Made by a program: the position numbers and the translations under genes | Assembly (NCBI GenBank): GCA_002422785.1 | Contig: DITK01000040.1 | Coordinates: 960 to 58,080, forward strand | Origin: Francisellaceae bacterium UBA6186 | Lineage (GTDB): Bacteria > Pseudomonadota > Gammaproteobacteria > UBA6186 > Azoamicaceae | Reading direction: 5' to 3' | Length of the DNA stretch: 57,121 nt | Notes under the pieces: model-generated | Databases searched by the model: none | What the model was told of the DNA's origin: nothing | The model's input: only the letters and a program-made list of their open reading frames with translations | Part shown: piece by piece, positions 16,691 through 24,838 of the stretch | Layout: the number at the start of each line of letters is the position of its first letter | Numbering within the stretch: position 1 is the stretch's first letter

Positions 16691-17983
16691 TTAGAATTGG
16701 GCTCCAAAATTAATATTAACTTTAGTTTTCCAATGCTTAGAACCATCTAAACCAGTGTTATTGCTACCAATATTAAAGATATTTAAATTACCACTAGCAT
16801 CTAAGTCTTGGCCAATACCAAACATATTTTTAGCACTAATTATATCGGTTGTTACAAATAACGGGCCGGTAATAAATTTAGCACCAACAATGTTCATTTT
16901 GGTTTTTCTAACAGTACGTTTACCACTTAAAAGGCTATAGTCGTCATATATAGTAATTTCTTCAATTTTACCCCAGTTAACTGGTATTTTATATGCGATG
17001 CCAGCAGTATAAATATTTGCTTTAGATGGTATAGTGTAAACATACCCGTCTTTACCAAGCTGCATCGTCTGATCACTAGAATTTACTCCCTGTCCATTTT
17101 TAGGCTTGTATCCGTATGGTAAAAATTGTAGTTGTAACTGCAATCTGTGCCAGTGACCATTAACATGAATAGCTCCAGCAAGGTGATTACCTCGGTGTGC
17201 AGATTGGGTATTATAAGTATTGCCCATTTTAGCCGACAAACCTAGTTCTACCCTAGTATGTTCATTTATAGTATGCATACGAACCAATCTTGCAGCTAAT
17301 TGAACGCTATCTTCGTTGTTTTGGTTAAGATTTGGAGTGGCCACGGTGCCGGTCGAGGACTGACTATTTGGGGTGCCAGTTGTAAGCTTGGGAGTCGCAG
17401 TAAAGGCATTGTTACCAGCAAGTAAGCTGCTCTTGCCAAGCTGTAATTCAAATTTCCACGGGCATCCGCAATATTTCATTTTAAAGCCAGTTTGATAAGC
17501 GTCACCTAAACCTGTATAAAAAGCAATATTTTTCCACCAGCTAAGATTATCGGATATACCAAAAGGCACGGTAGTGTTACCAACTTGTCCCACTACATTA
17601 TTAGAAAACTTATGCCCAACATATGTTTCTAAAAAATGATAATAACTAGAATTATTGCCACCATACCATAGGTGTTCAACTTTATAATTTAATCCATGTG
17701 TTTTACCGGTTAAATCAAGTAAGAATTTGTTGAATTTCCAATCACCATATTTTCTGGCATGTTTGGTTTTATTCGCACCTGTATCATCAAAAGTGTAATT
17801 AAATCCAGCTTTACCACCAATCTTAACGGTCGAAATATTACTATGTTCTTTATATTCCTTTGGTGTAGCATTCATGTTATGTGCAACAGCTGCTATAGGC
17901 ATAGTTGCCAACCCTACAATTGCAAAATACATTGCTTGCTTCATATTTTTATAATTTAATATTAAGTGTTTTTTCAAAATCAT
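16691..17983 (-). CDS. Outer-membrane porin-like beta-barrel protein
   Basis: A 430-residue predicted outer-membrane protein. It begins with a positively charged stretch, hydrophobic core and cleavage site (MKQAMYFAIVGLATMPIAAV, then AHN). The mature chain alternates polar and aromatic residues as in a beta-barrel (for example KFNKFLLDLTGKTHGLNYKV, FKMKYCGCPWKFELQLGKS) and ends NINFGAQF with the C-terminal Phe used for BAM-dependent insertion. The fold resembles phosphate-selective porin O/P-like proteins; substrate unknown. The ATG at 17983 has AGGGA eight bases upstream; the inner ATG at 17944 has none, so I keep the longer start although it makes the signal peptide n-region long. Own promoter and terminator mark it as a single-gene unit. 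Confidence 0.8.
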   Translation of the reverse strand: MILKKHLILNYKNMKQAMYFAIVGLATMPIAAVAHNMNATPKEYKEHSNISTVKIGGKAGFNYTFDDTGANKTKHARKYGDWKFNKFLLDLTGKTHGLNYKVEHLWYGGNNSSYYHFLETYVGHKFSNNVVGQVGNTTVPFGISDNLSWWKNIAFYTGLGDAYQTGFKMKYCGCPWKFELQLGKSSLLAGNNAFTATPKLTTGTPNSQSSTGTVATPNLNQNNEDSVQLAARLVRMHTINEHTRVELGLSAKMGNTYNTQSAHRGNHLAGAIHVNGHWHRLQLQLQFLPYGYKPKNGQGVNSSDQTMQLGKDGYVYTIPSKANIYTAGIAYKIPVNWGKIEEITIYDDYSLLSGKRTVRKTKMNIVGAKFITGPLFVTTDIISAKNMFGIGQDLDASGNLNIFNIGSNNTGLDGSKHWKTKVNINFGAQF

Positions 17984-18030
17984 TGCGCATCCCTGTCCAT
18001 ATGTTATTGTTGAAAAAGATCTTTGCTAAT

Positions 18031-18059
18031 ATTTTAGTAAAGCATATTCAATAATACAA
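18031..18059 (-). promoter_or_regulatory. Candidate promoter of the porin-like gene
   Basis: On the minus strand TTGTAT (18059-18054) and TAAAAT (18036-18031) are 17 bases apart, about 48 bases before the start codon at 17983. This gives a short leader and fits a highly expressed outer-membrane protein. Confidence 0.45.
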
Positions 18060-18125
18060 ATAATTGAATCGTTTTGTTCCATGATTTATTATCTGTTATT
18101 TAGTACATTAATAAGTATAATTAGT

Positions 18126-18154
18126 TGGTCGTATATTTAAAATTGATTATAATT
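18126..18154 (+). promoter_or_regulatory. Candidate promoter of the thrS-infC-rpmI-rplT-pheST operon
   Basis: TTGGTC at 18126-18131 and a perfect TATAAT at 18149-18154 are 17 bases apart, 41 bases before the thrS ATG. It is the best promoter match in the porin/thrS divergent region. Confidence 0.55.
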
Positions 18155-18195
18155 TTATAACAAGAATAAGAATTAAGAATGATAGGTATGCTCGT

Positions 18196-20121
18196 ATGTT
18201 AAATATTACTTTACCAGATAATAGCGTTAGAAAATTTTCTTCTGTAATTTCTATTGCTCAAATTGCTAGCAACATAGGGGCTAGTTTGGGTAAATCAGCT
18301 ATAGCGGGTGTTGTTGATAATAAGCTAGTTGATCTATCTTATGTGATTGAACATGATGCCAAAGTTTTTATCATAACTAATAAAGATCTGAAAGGATTGG
18401 AAGTAATCAGGCATTCTTGTGCGCATTTGTTGGCACAAGCAATTAAAAAATTATATCCAACAGCGCAAATTGCTATAGGACCTGTGATAGATAATGGTTT
18501 TTATTACGATATTGATTATAGCGAAAAACTTACTAATGATGATCTTATAGTAATAGAGCAAAGTATGCGCGAACTTGCGATGCAAAACATTCCGATTTCT
18601 AGGAAATTGTTATCTAGAGATGATGCCATAAAAGCTTTTAATCAATTAGGTGAGTTTTATAAAGTTGAAATTATTAAGTCAATTGATAATGGCGAGCAAT
18701 TATCTTGCTATAATCAAGGTGATTTTATGGACTTATGTCGAGGACCACATGTGCCATCTACAGGTCATATAAAATTTTTTAAATTAATGAGCTTAGCCGG
18801 CGCATATTGGCGTGGTGATTCTAAAAATCCGATGCTACAACGTATTTATGGCACCTGCTGGGCAACCCAAAAAGACTTAGATGATTATTTATATAGATTA
18901 GAAGAAGCAGAAAAACGGGACCATCGTAAATTAGCTAAAAAGTATGATTTATTTCATATGCAAGAAGAGGCACCAGGCATGGTGTTTTGGCACCCTAAAG
19001 GCTGGACCATTTTTCAAATTATAGAAAATTATATAAGAGATAAAATTAAACATGATTACCAAGAAGTACGTACCCCACAAATAATAGATCGTAGTTTATG
19101 GGAAAAATCTGGTCATTGGGAAAAATTTAAACAAAACATGTTTGCTATCGAAACAGAAGAATATCATTATGCAATTAAGCCTATGAATTGTCCTGCGCAC
19201 ATACAAATTTTTAATCAGGGAATAACCAGCTATCGTGATTTGCCTGTTAGGTTAGCGGAGTTTGGTTGTTGTCATAGATGTGAGCCCTCCGGTAGTTTAC
19301 ATGGCATTATGCGTACGAGAAGTTTCGTGCAAGATGATGCCCATATATTTTGTACCGAAGATCAAATAGCATCTGAAGCTGCCAAGTTTATAGATTTATT
19401 ATTCGATGTTTATAAAGATTTTGGATTTGATAATATTATAATTAAATTAGCAACTAGGCCAAAAGAAAGAGTTGGCAGCGATGTAGCTTGGGATAAAGCT
19501 GAGTTTGCTTTGCAGCAGGCATTAAATGTAAAAGAATTAGAATACCAAGAAAGTCCAGGAGAAGGTGCCTTTTATGGACCAAAATTAGAATTTTCTTTGT
19601 TAGATTGTTTAGGTAGAGTATGGCAGTGTGGTACACTACAATTAGACTTTTCTATGCCAGAAAGATTAGGAGCGCAGTATATTGATGAGCATGGAGAACG
19701 AAAAATTCCGGCGATGTTGCATCGAGCGGTGTTAGGATCTCTAGAAAGATTCATGGCCATATTATTAGAAACTACCGCCGGAACTTTACCGGTTTGGCTA
19801 GCCCCAATTCAGGTAGCAGTTATAAATATAACTGACTCTCAGGCGGCGAGAGTACAAAATGTTACTCAAGAATTATTAAAATTAGGATATAGAGCAATTC
19901 AAGACTTGAGAAATGAAAAAATAGGGTTTAAAATTCGCAAGCATGCAATTCAAAGAGTTCCTTTTGTGCTTATTATTGGCAATAAAGAATTAGAGAATAA
20001 TTTAGTATCTGTTCGTACTGCGGATGGTCAAGATTTGGGTAGTATGCAATTATTGGAATTTATTAATTATTTGCAAGATAATATCAATTTATTGGGGAGG
20101 AAAAGCTATCAAGTCAAATAA
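18196..20121 (+). CDS. thrS: Threonyl-tRNA synthetase
   Basis: Charges tRNA-Thr and hydrolyses mischarged Ser-tRNA-Thr. The 641-residue length equals the E. coli enzyme. Domains in order: TGS (residues 1-60, MLNITLPDNSVRKF), editing domain starting with HSCAHLLAQAIKKLYP and including CRGPHVPSTG, then the class II core with MNCPAHIQIFN (zinc Cys), FGCCHRCEPSG, RTRSFVQDDAHIF (motif 2) and LHRAVLGSLERFMAIL (motif 3), then the anticodon domain ending near KSYQVK. In enterics ThrRS represses its own mRNA through a tRNA-like leader; only about 35 leader bases seem present here, so that control is unlikely to be conserved. The end overlaps the infC start by 14 bases. Confidence 0.97.
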   Translation: MLNITLPDNSVRKFSSVISIAQIASNIGASLGKSAIAGVVDNKLVDLSYVIEHDAKVFIITNKDLKGLEVIRHSCAHLLAQAIKKLYPTAQIAIGPVIDNGFYYDIDYSEKLTNDDLIVIEQSMRELAMQNIPISRKLLSRDDAIKAFNQLGEFYKVEIIKSIDNGEQLSCYNQGDFMDLCRGPHVPSTGHIKFFKLMSLAGAYWRGDSKNPMLQRIYGTCWATQKDLDDYLYRLEEAEKRDHRKLAKKYDLFHMQEEAPGMVFWHPKGWTIFQIIENYIRDKIKHDYQEVRTPQIIDRSLWEKSGHWEKFKQNMFAIETEEYHYAIKPMNCPAHIQIFNQGITSYRDLPVRLAEFGCCHRCEPSGSLHGIMRTRSFVQDDAHIFCTEDQIASEAAKFIDLLFDVYKDFGFDNIIIKLATRPKERVGSDVAWDKAEFALQQALNVKELEYQESPGEGAFYGPKLEFSLLDCLGRVWQCGTLQLDFSMPERLGAQYIDEHGERKIPAMLHRAVLGSLERFMAILLETTAGTLPVWLAPIQVAVINITDSQAARVQNVTQELLKLGYRAIQDLRNEKIGFKIRKHAIQRVPFVLIIGNKELENNLVSVRTADGQDLGSMQLLEFINYLQDNINLLGRKSYQVK

Positions 20122-20632
20122 AGAAGTTAGGAATCGTGTTAATGAACAAATCAAAGTTCCGGAAGTAAGATTAATTAATCAAGAAGGCAAGCAATTAGGG
20201 GTGCTAGGTATTCGAGAAGCACAAAAAATGGCTGAAGAAGTTAGTTTAGATCTTGTTGAGATACAACCAAATACGGATCCTCCTGTTGTTAGAATTATGG
20301 ATTATGGTAAGTTTTTATTCAAACAAAGCAAAGATAGAGCTGTTGCCAAAAAGAAACAAAAAAAAGTAAAGATAAAAGAGATAAAATTTAGGGTTGCGAC
20401 AGACGACAATGACTACGGTATAAAGCTACAAAATATTCGTAAATTTTTAGCAGAAGGCGATAAAGTTAAGGTGACGGTTTGGTTTAAAGGACGAGAAGTT
20501 TCTCATCATGAATTAGGGCTGGAACTTTTAGTGAAAATTAGGGATGATTTGTTAGATTCTGGTAAAGTTGAGCAGTTTCCTAATAGATTAGAAGGTAAAC
20601 AAATGGTAATGGTGGTAACACCTAAGAAATAA
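20108..20632 (+). CDS. infC: Translation initiation factor IF-3, non-canonical AUC start
   Basis: Binds the 30S subunit, keeps subunits apart and checks the start codon. Conserved sequence runs from NRVNEQIKVPEVRLINQEG through LDLVEIQPNTDPPVVRIMDY to KIKEIKFRVATDDNDY and EGKQMVMVVTPKK. No ATG, GTG or TTG lies at the expected place. A very strong ribosome-binding site, GGGGAGG at 20094-20100, stands seven bases before an ATC at 20108, giving 174 residues (E. coli 180). IF-3 genes are well known to use AUU, AUA or AUC so that IF-3 represses its own translation; this fits exactly. An upstream in-frame ATG-like start at 20024 would add 28 unrelated residues and is rejected. It overlaps thrS by 14 bases. 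Confidence 0.93.
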   Translation: MKSNKEVRNRVNEQIKVPEVRLINQEGKQLGVLGIREAQKMAEEVSLDLVEIQPNTDPPVVRIMDYGKFLFKQSKDRAVAKKKQKKVKIKEIKFRVATDDNDYGIKLQNIRKFLAEGDKVKVTVWFKGREVSHHELGLELLVKIRDDLLDSGKVEQFPNRLEGKQMVMVVTPKK

Positions 20633-20649
20633 TTAGGAGTAATAAATAA

Positions 20650-20847
20650 ATGCCAAAAATTAAAACACATAAAGGTGCTAAAAAAAGACTTAGAAAGACT
20701 GCCTCTGGTGGTTATAAGCATAAAAGAGCAAATGTTAGTCATATTCTTACCAAAAAAAGTGCTAAGAGAAAGCAAAGATTAGCAGGATTAGGTGCAGTTA
20801 AATTGTGTGACAAAAATAGAATAGATAAAATGTTACCAGGAATGTAA
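20650..20847 (+). CDS. rpmI: 50S ribosomal protein L35
   Basis: A 65-residue basic protein of the large subunit. The start PKIKTHKGAKKRLRKTASGG and the end DKNRIDKMLPGM are diagnostic of bL35. It lies 17 bases after infC with AGGAG at 20635-20639 and a normal ATG. In E. coli the rpmI-rplT mRNA is repressed by L20; a 102-base gap before rplT here could hold such a structure, but I could not confirm it. Confidence 0.97.
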   Translation: MPKIKTHKGAKKRLRKTASGGYKHKRANVSHILTKKSAKRKQRLAGLGAVKLCDKNRIDKMLPGM

Positions 20848-20949
20848 AGCTGGGAAGTTATAAGGTTAATTAGCTTATTTTGTAGGTTGAGTAACGAGTA
20901 AATATAGTATTACAATTAATTATTTAATTTAAGTTATGGAGCAGCAATA

Positions 20950-21309
20950 ATGACTAGAGTAAAACGTGGCGTAATGGCTAGAAAAAAGCATAAAAAAGTT
21001 TTAAAAGAAGCCAAAGGTTACTACGGAGCTAGAAGTCGTGTATTTAGAGTGGCTAAGCAAGCGGTTATTAAAGCAGCTCAGTACGCTTATATTGGTAGAA
21101 AACAGCGTAAAAGACAATTTAGAAGCTTATGGATAACTAGAATTAACGCAGCAGCTAGATTGTATGGTTTATCGTATAGTAATTTAATTAACGGCTTAAA
21201 AAAAGCTAATGTTCATGTAGATAGAAAAATTTTAGCTGATTTAGCTATTTTTGATAGTAACGCATTTAGTCAGTTGGCGGAAAAAGCTAAATCATCGTGC
21301 ATGCATTAA
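20950..21309 (+). CDS. rplT: 50S ribosomal protein L20
   Basis: Binds 23S rRNA early in 50S assembly and, in E. coli, represses its own operon. The 119-residue chain has RVKRGVMARKKHKKVLKEAK, GYYGARSRVFRVAKQAVIKA and FRSLWITRINAAARLYGLSY, all conserved in bL20. The ATG is preceded by GGAG. The C-terminal tail EKAKSSCMH is slightly unusual but the length is normal. Confidence 0.97.
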   Translation: MTRVKRGVMARKKHKKVLKEAKGYYGARSRVFRVAKQAVIKAAQYAYIGRKQRKRQFRSLWITRINAAARLYGLSYSNLINGLKKANVHVDRKILADLAIFDSNAFSQLAEKAKSSCMH

Positions 21310-21333
21310 TTATTGATTAATTAATATAAACTC

Positions 21334-22353
21334 ATGCTACAGCAAGCTAAAAATATTATAAACAATGCCCTTATAGCTATTGAACAGGTAACTACAGATT
21401 CAGAATTAGAGACTATTCGTGTAGATTTTTTAGGGAAAAAAGGTAAACTCACTGAATTGTTAAAAAAATTGGGTGGCTTACCTGAACATGAAAGATCACA
21501 GCTGGGCGAAATTTTTAATAATGGTAAGGATCAGATCCAGCAAAAAATAGCATTTCACAAAAAATTATTATTAGACCAGGCATTAAATATTAAATTAGCA
21601 AAAGAGCGAATTGATGTTACCCTTACATCCGTTGGTTTAGAGCTTGGAAGCTTGCATCCGATAACCCATACATTACAGGCTGCTTGTAAATTATTTGAGC
21701 AATTAGGGTTTGATATTACTGAAGGGCCGGAAATTGAAGATGAATATCATAACTTCGAGGCTTTAAATATACCGTTTCACCACCCAGCTAGAGCCATGCA
21801 TGATACTTTTTATTTTCCTGATGGTAAATTACTTAGAACTCATACTTCTACAATACAAATTAGGACTATGCAAAGTATTAAGCCGCCGCATAGATTGATA
21901 ACTATGGGAAAAGTTTATCGGTGTGATTCAGATCTTACTCATACACCTATGTTTCATCAAATAGAAGGTTTATTAGTGGATACGAAAGTCAATTTTGGAC
22001 ATTTAATGGAAATATTAACAGAATTTTTGCGTTGTTTTTTTGCTAAAGAAGATTTAAAAATTAGATTTCGTCCATCTTATTTTCCATTTACCGAGCCTTC
22101 TGCCGAAGTAGATATGCAATGTGTTAGTTGTAATGCCAGCGGCTGTAAAGTATGTAAATATACTGGGTGGTTAGAAATATTAGGCTGTGGTATGGTGCAT
22201 CCAGAAGTTTTAAGAAATTGTAATATAGATAGTGAAATATATACTGGATGGGCATTTGGAATGGGTGCTGATCGGCTGGCAATGCTTCGATATGGCATTA
22301 ATGATTTAAGGATAATGTTTGAAAATGATCTAAAGTTTTTACAACAGTTTTAA
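21334..22353 (+). CDS. pheS: Phenylalanyl-tRNA synthetase alpha chain
   Basis: Catalytic subunit of the alpha2-beta2 PheRS. The 339-residue length is usual (E. coli 327). The N-terminal coiled-coil arm is followed by HPITHTLQAACKLFEQLGFD (motif 1), FEALNIPFHHPARAMHDTFY, LLRTHTSTIQIRTM, YRCDSDLTHTPMFHQIEGL (motif 2), FPFTEPSAEVDMQC and GWAFGMGADRLAMLRYGI (motif 3). The Cys cluster CVSCNASGCKVCKYTGW is common in gammaproteobacterial PheS. It follows rplT by 24 bases and precedes pheT by 54. Confidence 0.96.
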   Translation: MLQQAKNIINNALIAIEQVTTDSELETIRVDFLGKKGKLTELLKKLGGLPEHERSQLGEIFNNGKDQIQQKIAFHKKLLLDQALNIKLAKERIDVTLTSVGLELGSLHPITHTLQAACKLFEQLGFDITEGPEIEDEYHNFEALNIPFHHPARAMHDTFYFPDGKLLRTHTSTIQIRTMQSIKPPHRLITMGKVYRCDSDLTHTPMFHQIEGLLVDTKVNFGHLMEILTEFLRCFFAKEDLKIRFRPSYFPFTEPSAEVDMQCVSCNASGCKVCKYTGWLEILGCGMVHPEVLRNCNIDSEIYTGWAFGMGADRLAMLRYGINDLRIMFENDLKFLQQF

Positions 22354-22407
22354 CTTAATTACGGGCTTAAAGTAGGTGCTAAAAGTGCCTATTTAATAGG
22401 AGAGAGC

Positions 22408-24495
22408 GTGAAATTTGCCGTTAAATATTTATCACAATTTATAGATAAATTACCAGAAGACATATTTATACTTACTAAACAACTGGTTAATTTAGGTATA
22501 GAATTAGAAAGTGTAACAATTGATGCGTTTGGTAATAATATTTTAGAAGTATCAGTGCCACCTAATCGATCTGATTTACTTGGTATTGTAGGGATTGCTA
22601 GAGAATTAGCTGCTGTCAATAACACTCAACTAAAAATTCCTGAATCTTTTAATATTCAAAATCATCTAGATAAGATTGACAAAATTAACATAAACATAAA
22701 TATTCTAGCGCCACAAGGTTGTCCTAAATATGTATTTAGAGTTATCAGTAACATTAACACAAAAGCCACAACGCCAATTTGGATGCAAGAAGTATTAAAT
22801 AATGCTGGTATTGATTTAATTTTACCTATAGTCGATATAACTAATTATGTAATGTTAGAATTAGGCCAACCATTGCATGCTTTTGATTTAAATAAAGTAA
22901 GTAGCAATAATAAAGGAATTAAAGAAATAGTTGTTAGATCTGCCTTAAATAGCGAAGAAATAATATTATTAAATAAAAACAAAATCAGACTAACAGCAGA
23001 AGATCTAATTATTGCAGATTTAGAAAAACCATTGGCAATTGCTGGAATTATGGGCGGATTAGATGCTGGTATTACCACTGATACTAATAATATTATAATA
23101 GAGAGCGCATATTTCGATCCAATCAAGATCCGTACGACATCCGTAAGGCATAATATACTTACTGATTCATCTCAGCGTTTTGCTAAAGTTATTGATCCTA
23201 ATTTACAAGAGATGGCAATCCAGAGGTTTAGTAATTTATTACAAGAAATAGCTGGTGGCGATTTTAGTGATATAGATATAAAAGTAAATGAAAAATATTT
23301 GCCAGCTATTGCCGAGATCAATTTAAATAAAGATAAAATTAAACAAGTTTTAGGATTTTATCCACCAGAGCAAAAAATTGTTAATATTTTGCAAAGTTTA
23401 ACTATGGTTATCAAAAATACCTATAGTGGCTGGAAAATTACTGTGCCAACTTGGCGTCAAGATATTAAAATTCAAGAAGATTTGATTGAGGAAATTGCCA
23501 GATTTATAGGTTATAACAATATTAAACAGCAAAAAATTTCTTTGCCACTAGCCTTTAAAAAACCGTCTAAAAAATTAAATTTTACTAAAGAGTTAGAATA
23601 TAAAAATTGTTTAGTACATAGAGGATATAGCGAGATTATTAGTTATAGTTTTATTGATGTAAGTTTTGCCGACAAATTTTATTCTAATTATAGATTTTAT
23701 GAACTAAAAAACCCTATTGCAAAAACTATGAACGTTATGAGGCCAGGATTACTGGTGGGGCTATTTATGGCTTTAATATATAATCAAAATCGTCAACAAA
23801 CCAGAGTCAGATTATTCGAAGTAGGTACGGTTTTTATTTTGGACCCAAAAACAGCAGTTGTTGCTGAACATAAAAGAATTTCTGGAATAGTCAATGGGAA
23901 ATTGTTAGAAGAAAATTGGCAAAATTCAAAAAAAACAGTGGATTTTTTCGGGTTAAAAAGCGATATTATGGCACTTATGCATCTTGAACATAAAGAACAT
24001 AATGAAAATATTCATTTCAAACCAACTAATCATCCTGGTTTGCATCCGCTACAAGCAGCTAATATATATATTGATAATGTAATGGTTGGGGTTATTGGTG
24101 CCATACATCCAGAATTGTCAACACAATTTTCAATTGTAGGACAGCCATTCGTATTTGAATTAGATCTGAGATTAATTAGCAATTCACAATTACCTAAATT
24201 TATGGATATTTCCAGGTTTCCTTCAATTCGTCGAGATTTTTCTATCACAGTAAATGTTTTAACTACTTGTGAAAATATACAGCAGGTTGTTCAAGCATCT
24301 TGTGGTGAATTATTAAAAAAAATAATTTTCTTTGATGTTTATAGCGGAGATAAACTTCCTGACAACAAAAAAAGCATAGCCTTTGGCATTATTTTGCAAT
24401 CAGCGGATCATACTTTAGTTGAACACGAAATTAATAATGTGGTATCAAAATTAATAATTAATTTAGAACAAGTTGGTGCTAAGCTCAGGATTTAA
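22408..24495 (+). CDS. pheT: Phenylalanyl-tRNA synthetase beta chain without the N-terminal OB-fold domain
   Basis: Structural and editing subunit of PheRS. It is 695 residues, 100 shorter than E. coli PheT (795). The missing part is visible: MKFAVKYLSQFIDKLPED and GIELESV are followed almost at once by NNILEVSVPPNRSDLLGIVG. In standard PheT these blocks are separated by about 105 residues that form the EMAP/OB-fold tRNA-binding domain. The rest is present: B3/B4 editing domain (CPKYVFRVISN, LPIVDITNYVMLELGQPLHAFD), IAGIMGGLDAGIT, the B5 and core regions, and the C-terminal anticodon-binding domain (ISRFPSIRRDFSITV). Start ATG-equivalent is GTG at 22408 after GGAGAG. The deletion is in frame with a continuous protein, so the gene is probably functional. 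Confidence 0.94.
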   Translation: MKFAVKYLSQFIDKLPEDIFILTKQLVNLGIELESVTIDAFGNNILEVSVPPNRSDLLGIVGIARELAAVNNTQLKIPESFNIQNHLDKIDKINININILAPQGCPKYVFRVISNINTKATTPIWMQEVLNNAGIDLILPIVDITNYVMLELGQPLHAFDLNKVSSNNKGIKEIVVRSALNSEEIILLNKNKIRLTAEDLIIADLEKPLAIAGIMGGLDAGITTDTNNIIIESAYFDPIKIRTTSVRHNILTDSSQRFAKVIDPNLQEMAIQRFSNLLQEIAGGDFSDIDIKVNEKYLPAIAEINLNKDKIKQVLGFYPPEQKIVNILQSLTMVIKNTYSGWKITVPTWRQDIKIQEDLIEEIARFIGYNNIKQQKISLPLAFKKPSKKLNFTKELEYKNCLVHRGYSEIISYSFIDVSFADKFYSNYRFYELKNPIAKTMNVMRPGLLVGLFMALIYNQNRQQTRVRLFEVGTVFILDPKTAVVAEHKRISGIVNGKLLEENWQNSKKTVDFFGLKSDIMALMHLEHKEHNENIHFKPTNHPGLHPLQAANIYIDNVMVGVIGAIHPELSTQFSIVGQPFVFELDLRLISNSQLPKFMDISRFPSIRRDFSITVNVLTTCENIQQVVQASCGELLKKIIFFDVYSGDKLPDNKKSIAFGIILQSADHTLVEHEINNVVSKLIINLEQVGAKLRI

Positions 24496-24501
24496 TTTAA
24501 T

Positions 24502-24813
24502 ATGGCTCTATCAAAAACATTAACAAAATTAGCAATAAGTAATTATGTTGCCACACAATGTGGCTTAAAAAAAACTCAAGCAACCAAAATAGTCAACTCA
24601 GTTCTTACTGAAATCAGTGTTTCGTTAAAAAATTTGATAGATGTAAAAATTAATAAATTTGGTAATTTACAAGTTAAGCATAAAAAAGCTCGTTATGGAC
24701 GTAATCCTAAGACTCTTAAAGCAGCAGTTATTTCTGAACGTAAAGTCGTGTTGTTTAAAGCAAATAAAAAATTAAATAAAATTATAAATAAAAATACAGG
24801 GATATGTGATTAA
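24502..24813 (+). CDS. ihfA: Integration host factor alpha subunit
   Basis: Sequence-specific DNA-bending protein of the HU/IHF family, which works as a heterodimer with IHF beta. The 103-residue length and position directly after pheT (6 bases) are those of ihfA in Gammaproteobacteria. Conserved features: LTKLAISNYVATQCGLKKTQ at the start, INKFGNLQVKHKKARYGRNP as the DNA-binding beta arm with the intercalating Pro after GRN, and KVVLFKANKKLN near the end. The sequence is rather diverged from enteric IHF, and a general HU-like role cannot be excluded. ihfB is not in the window. Confidence 0.9.
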   Translation: MALSKTLTKLAISNYVATQCGLKKTQATKIVNSVLTEISVSLKNLIDVKINKFGNLQVKHKKARYGRNPKTLKAAVISERKVVLFKANKKLNKIINKNTGICD

Positions 24814-24838
24814 CATATATACATATATAGGAGATATT

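Noticed and set aside
20024..20107. IF-3 start at an upstream GTG/ATG-like codon inside thrS
   Set aside because: It would add 28 residues unrelated to IF-3; the strong ribosome-binding site points to ATC at 20108.
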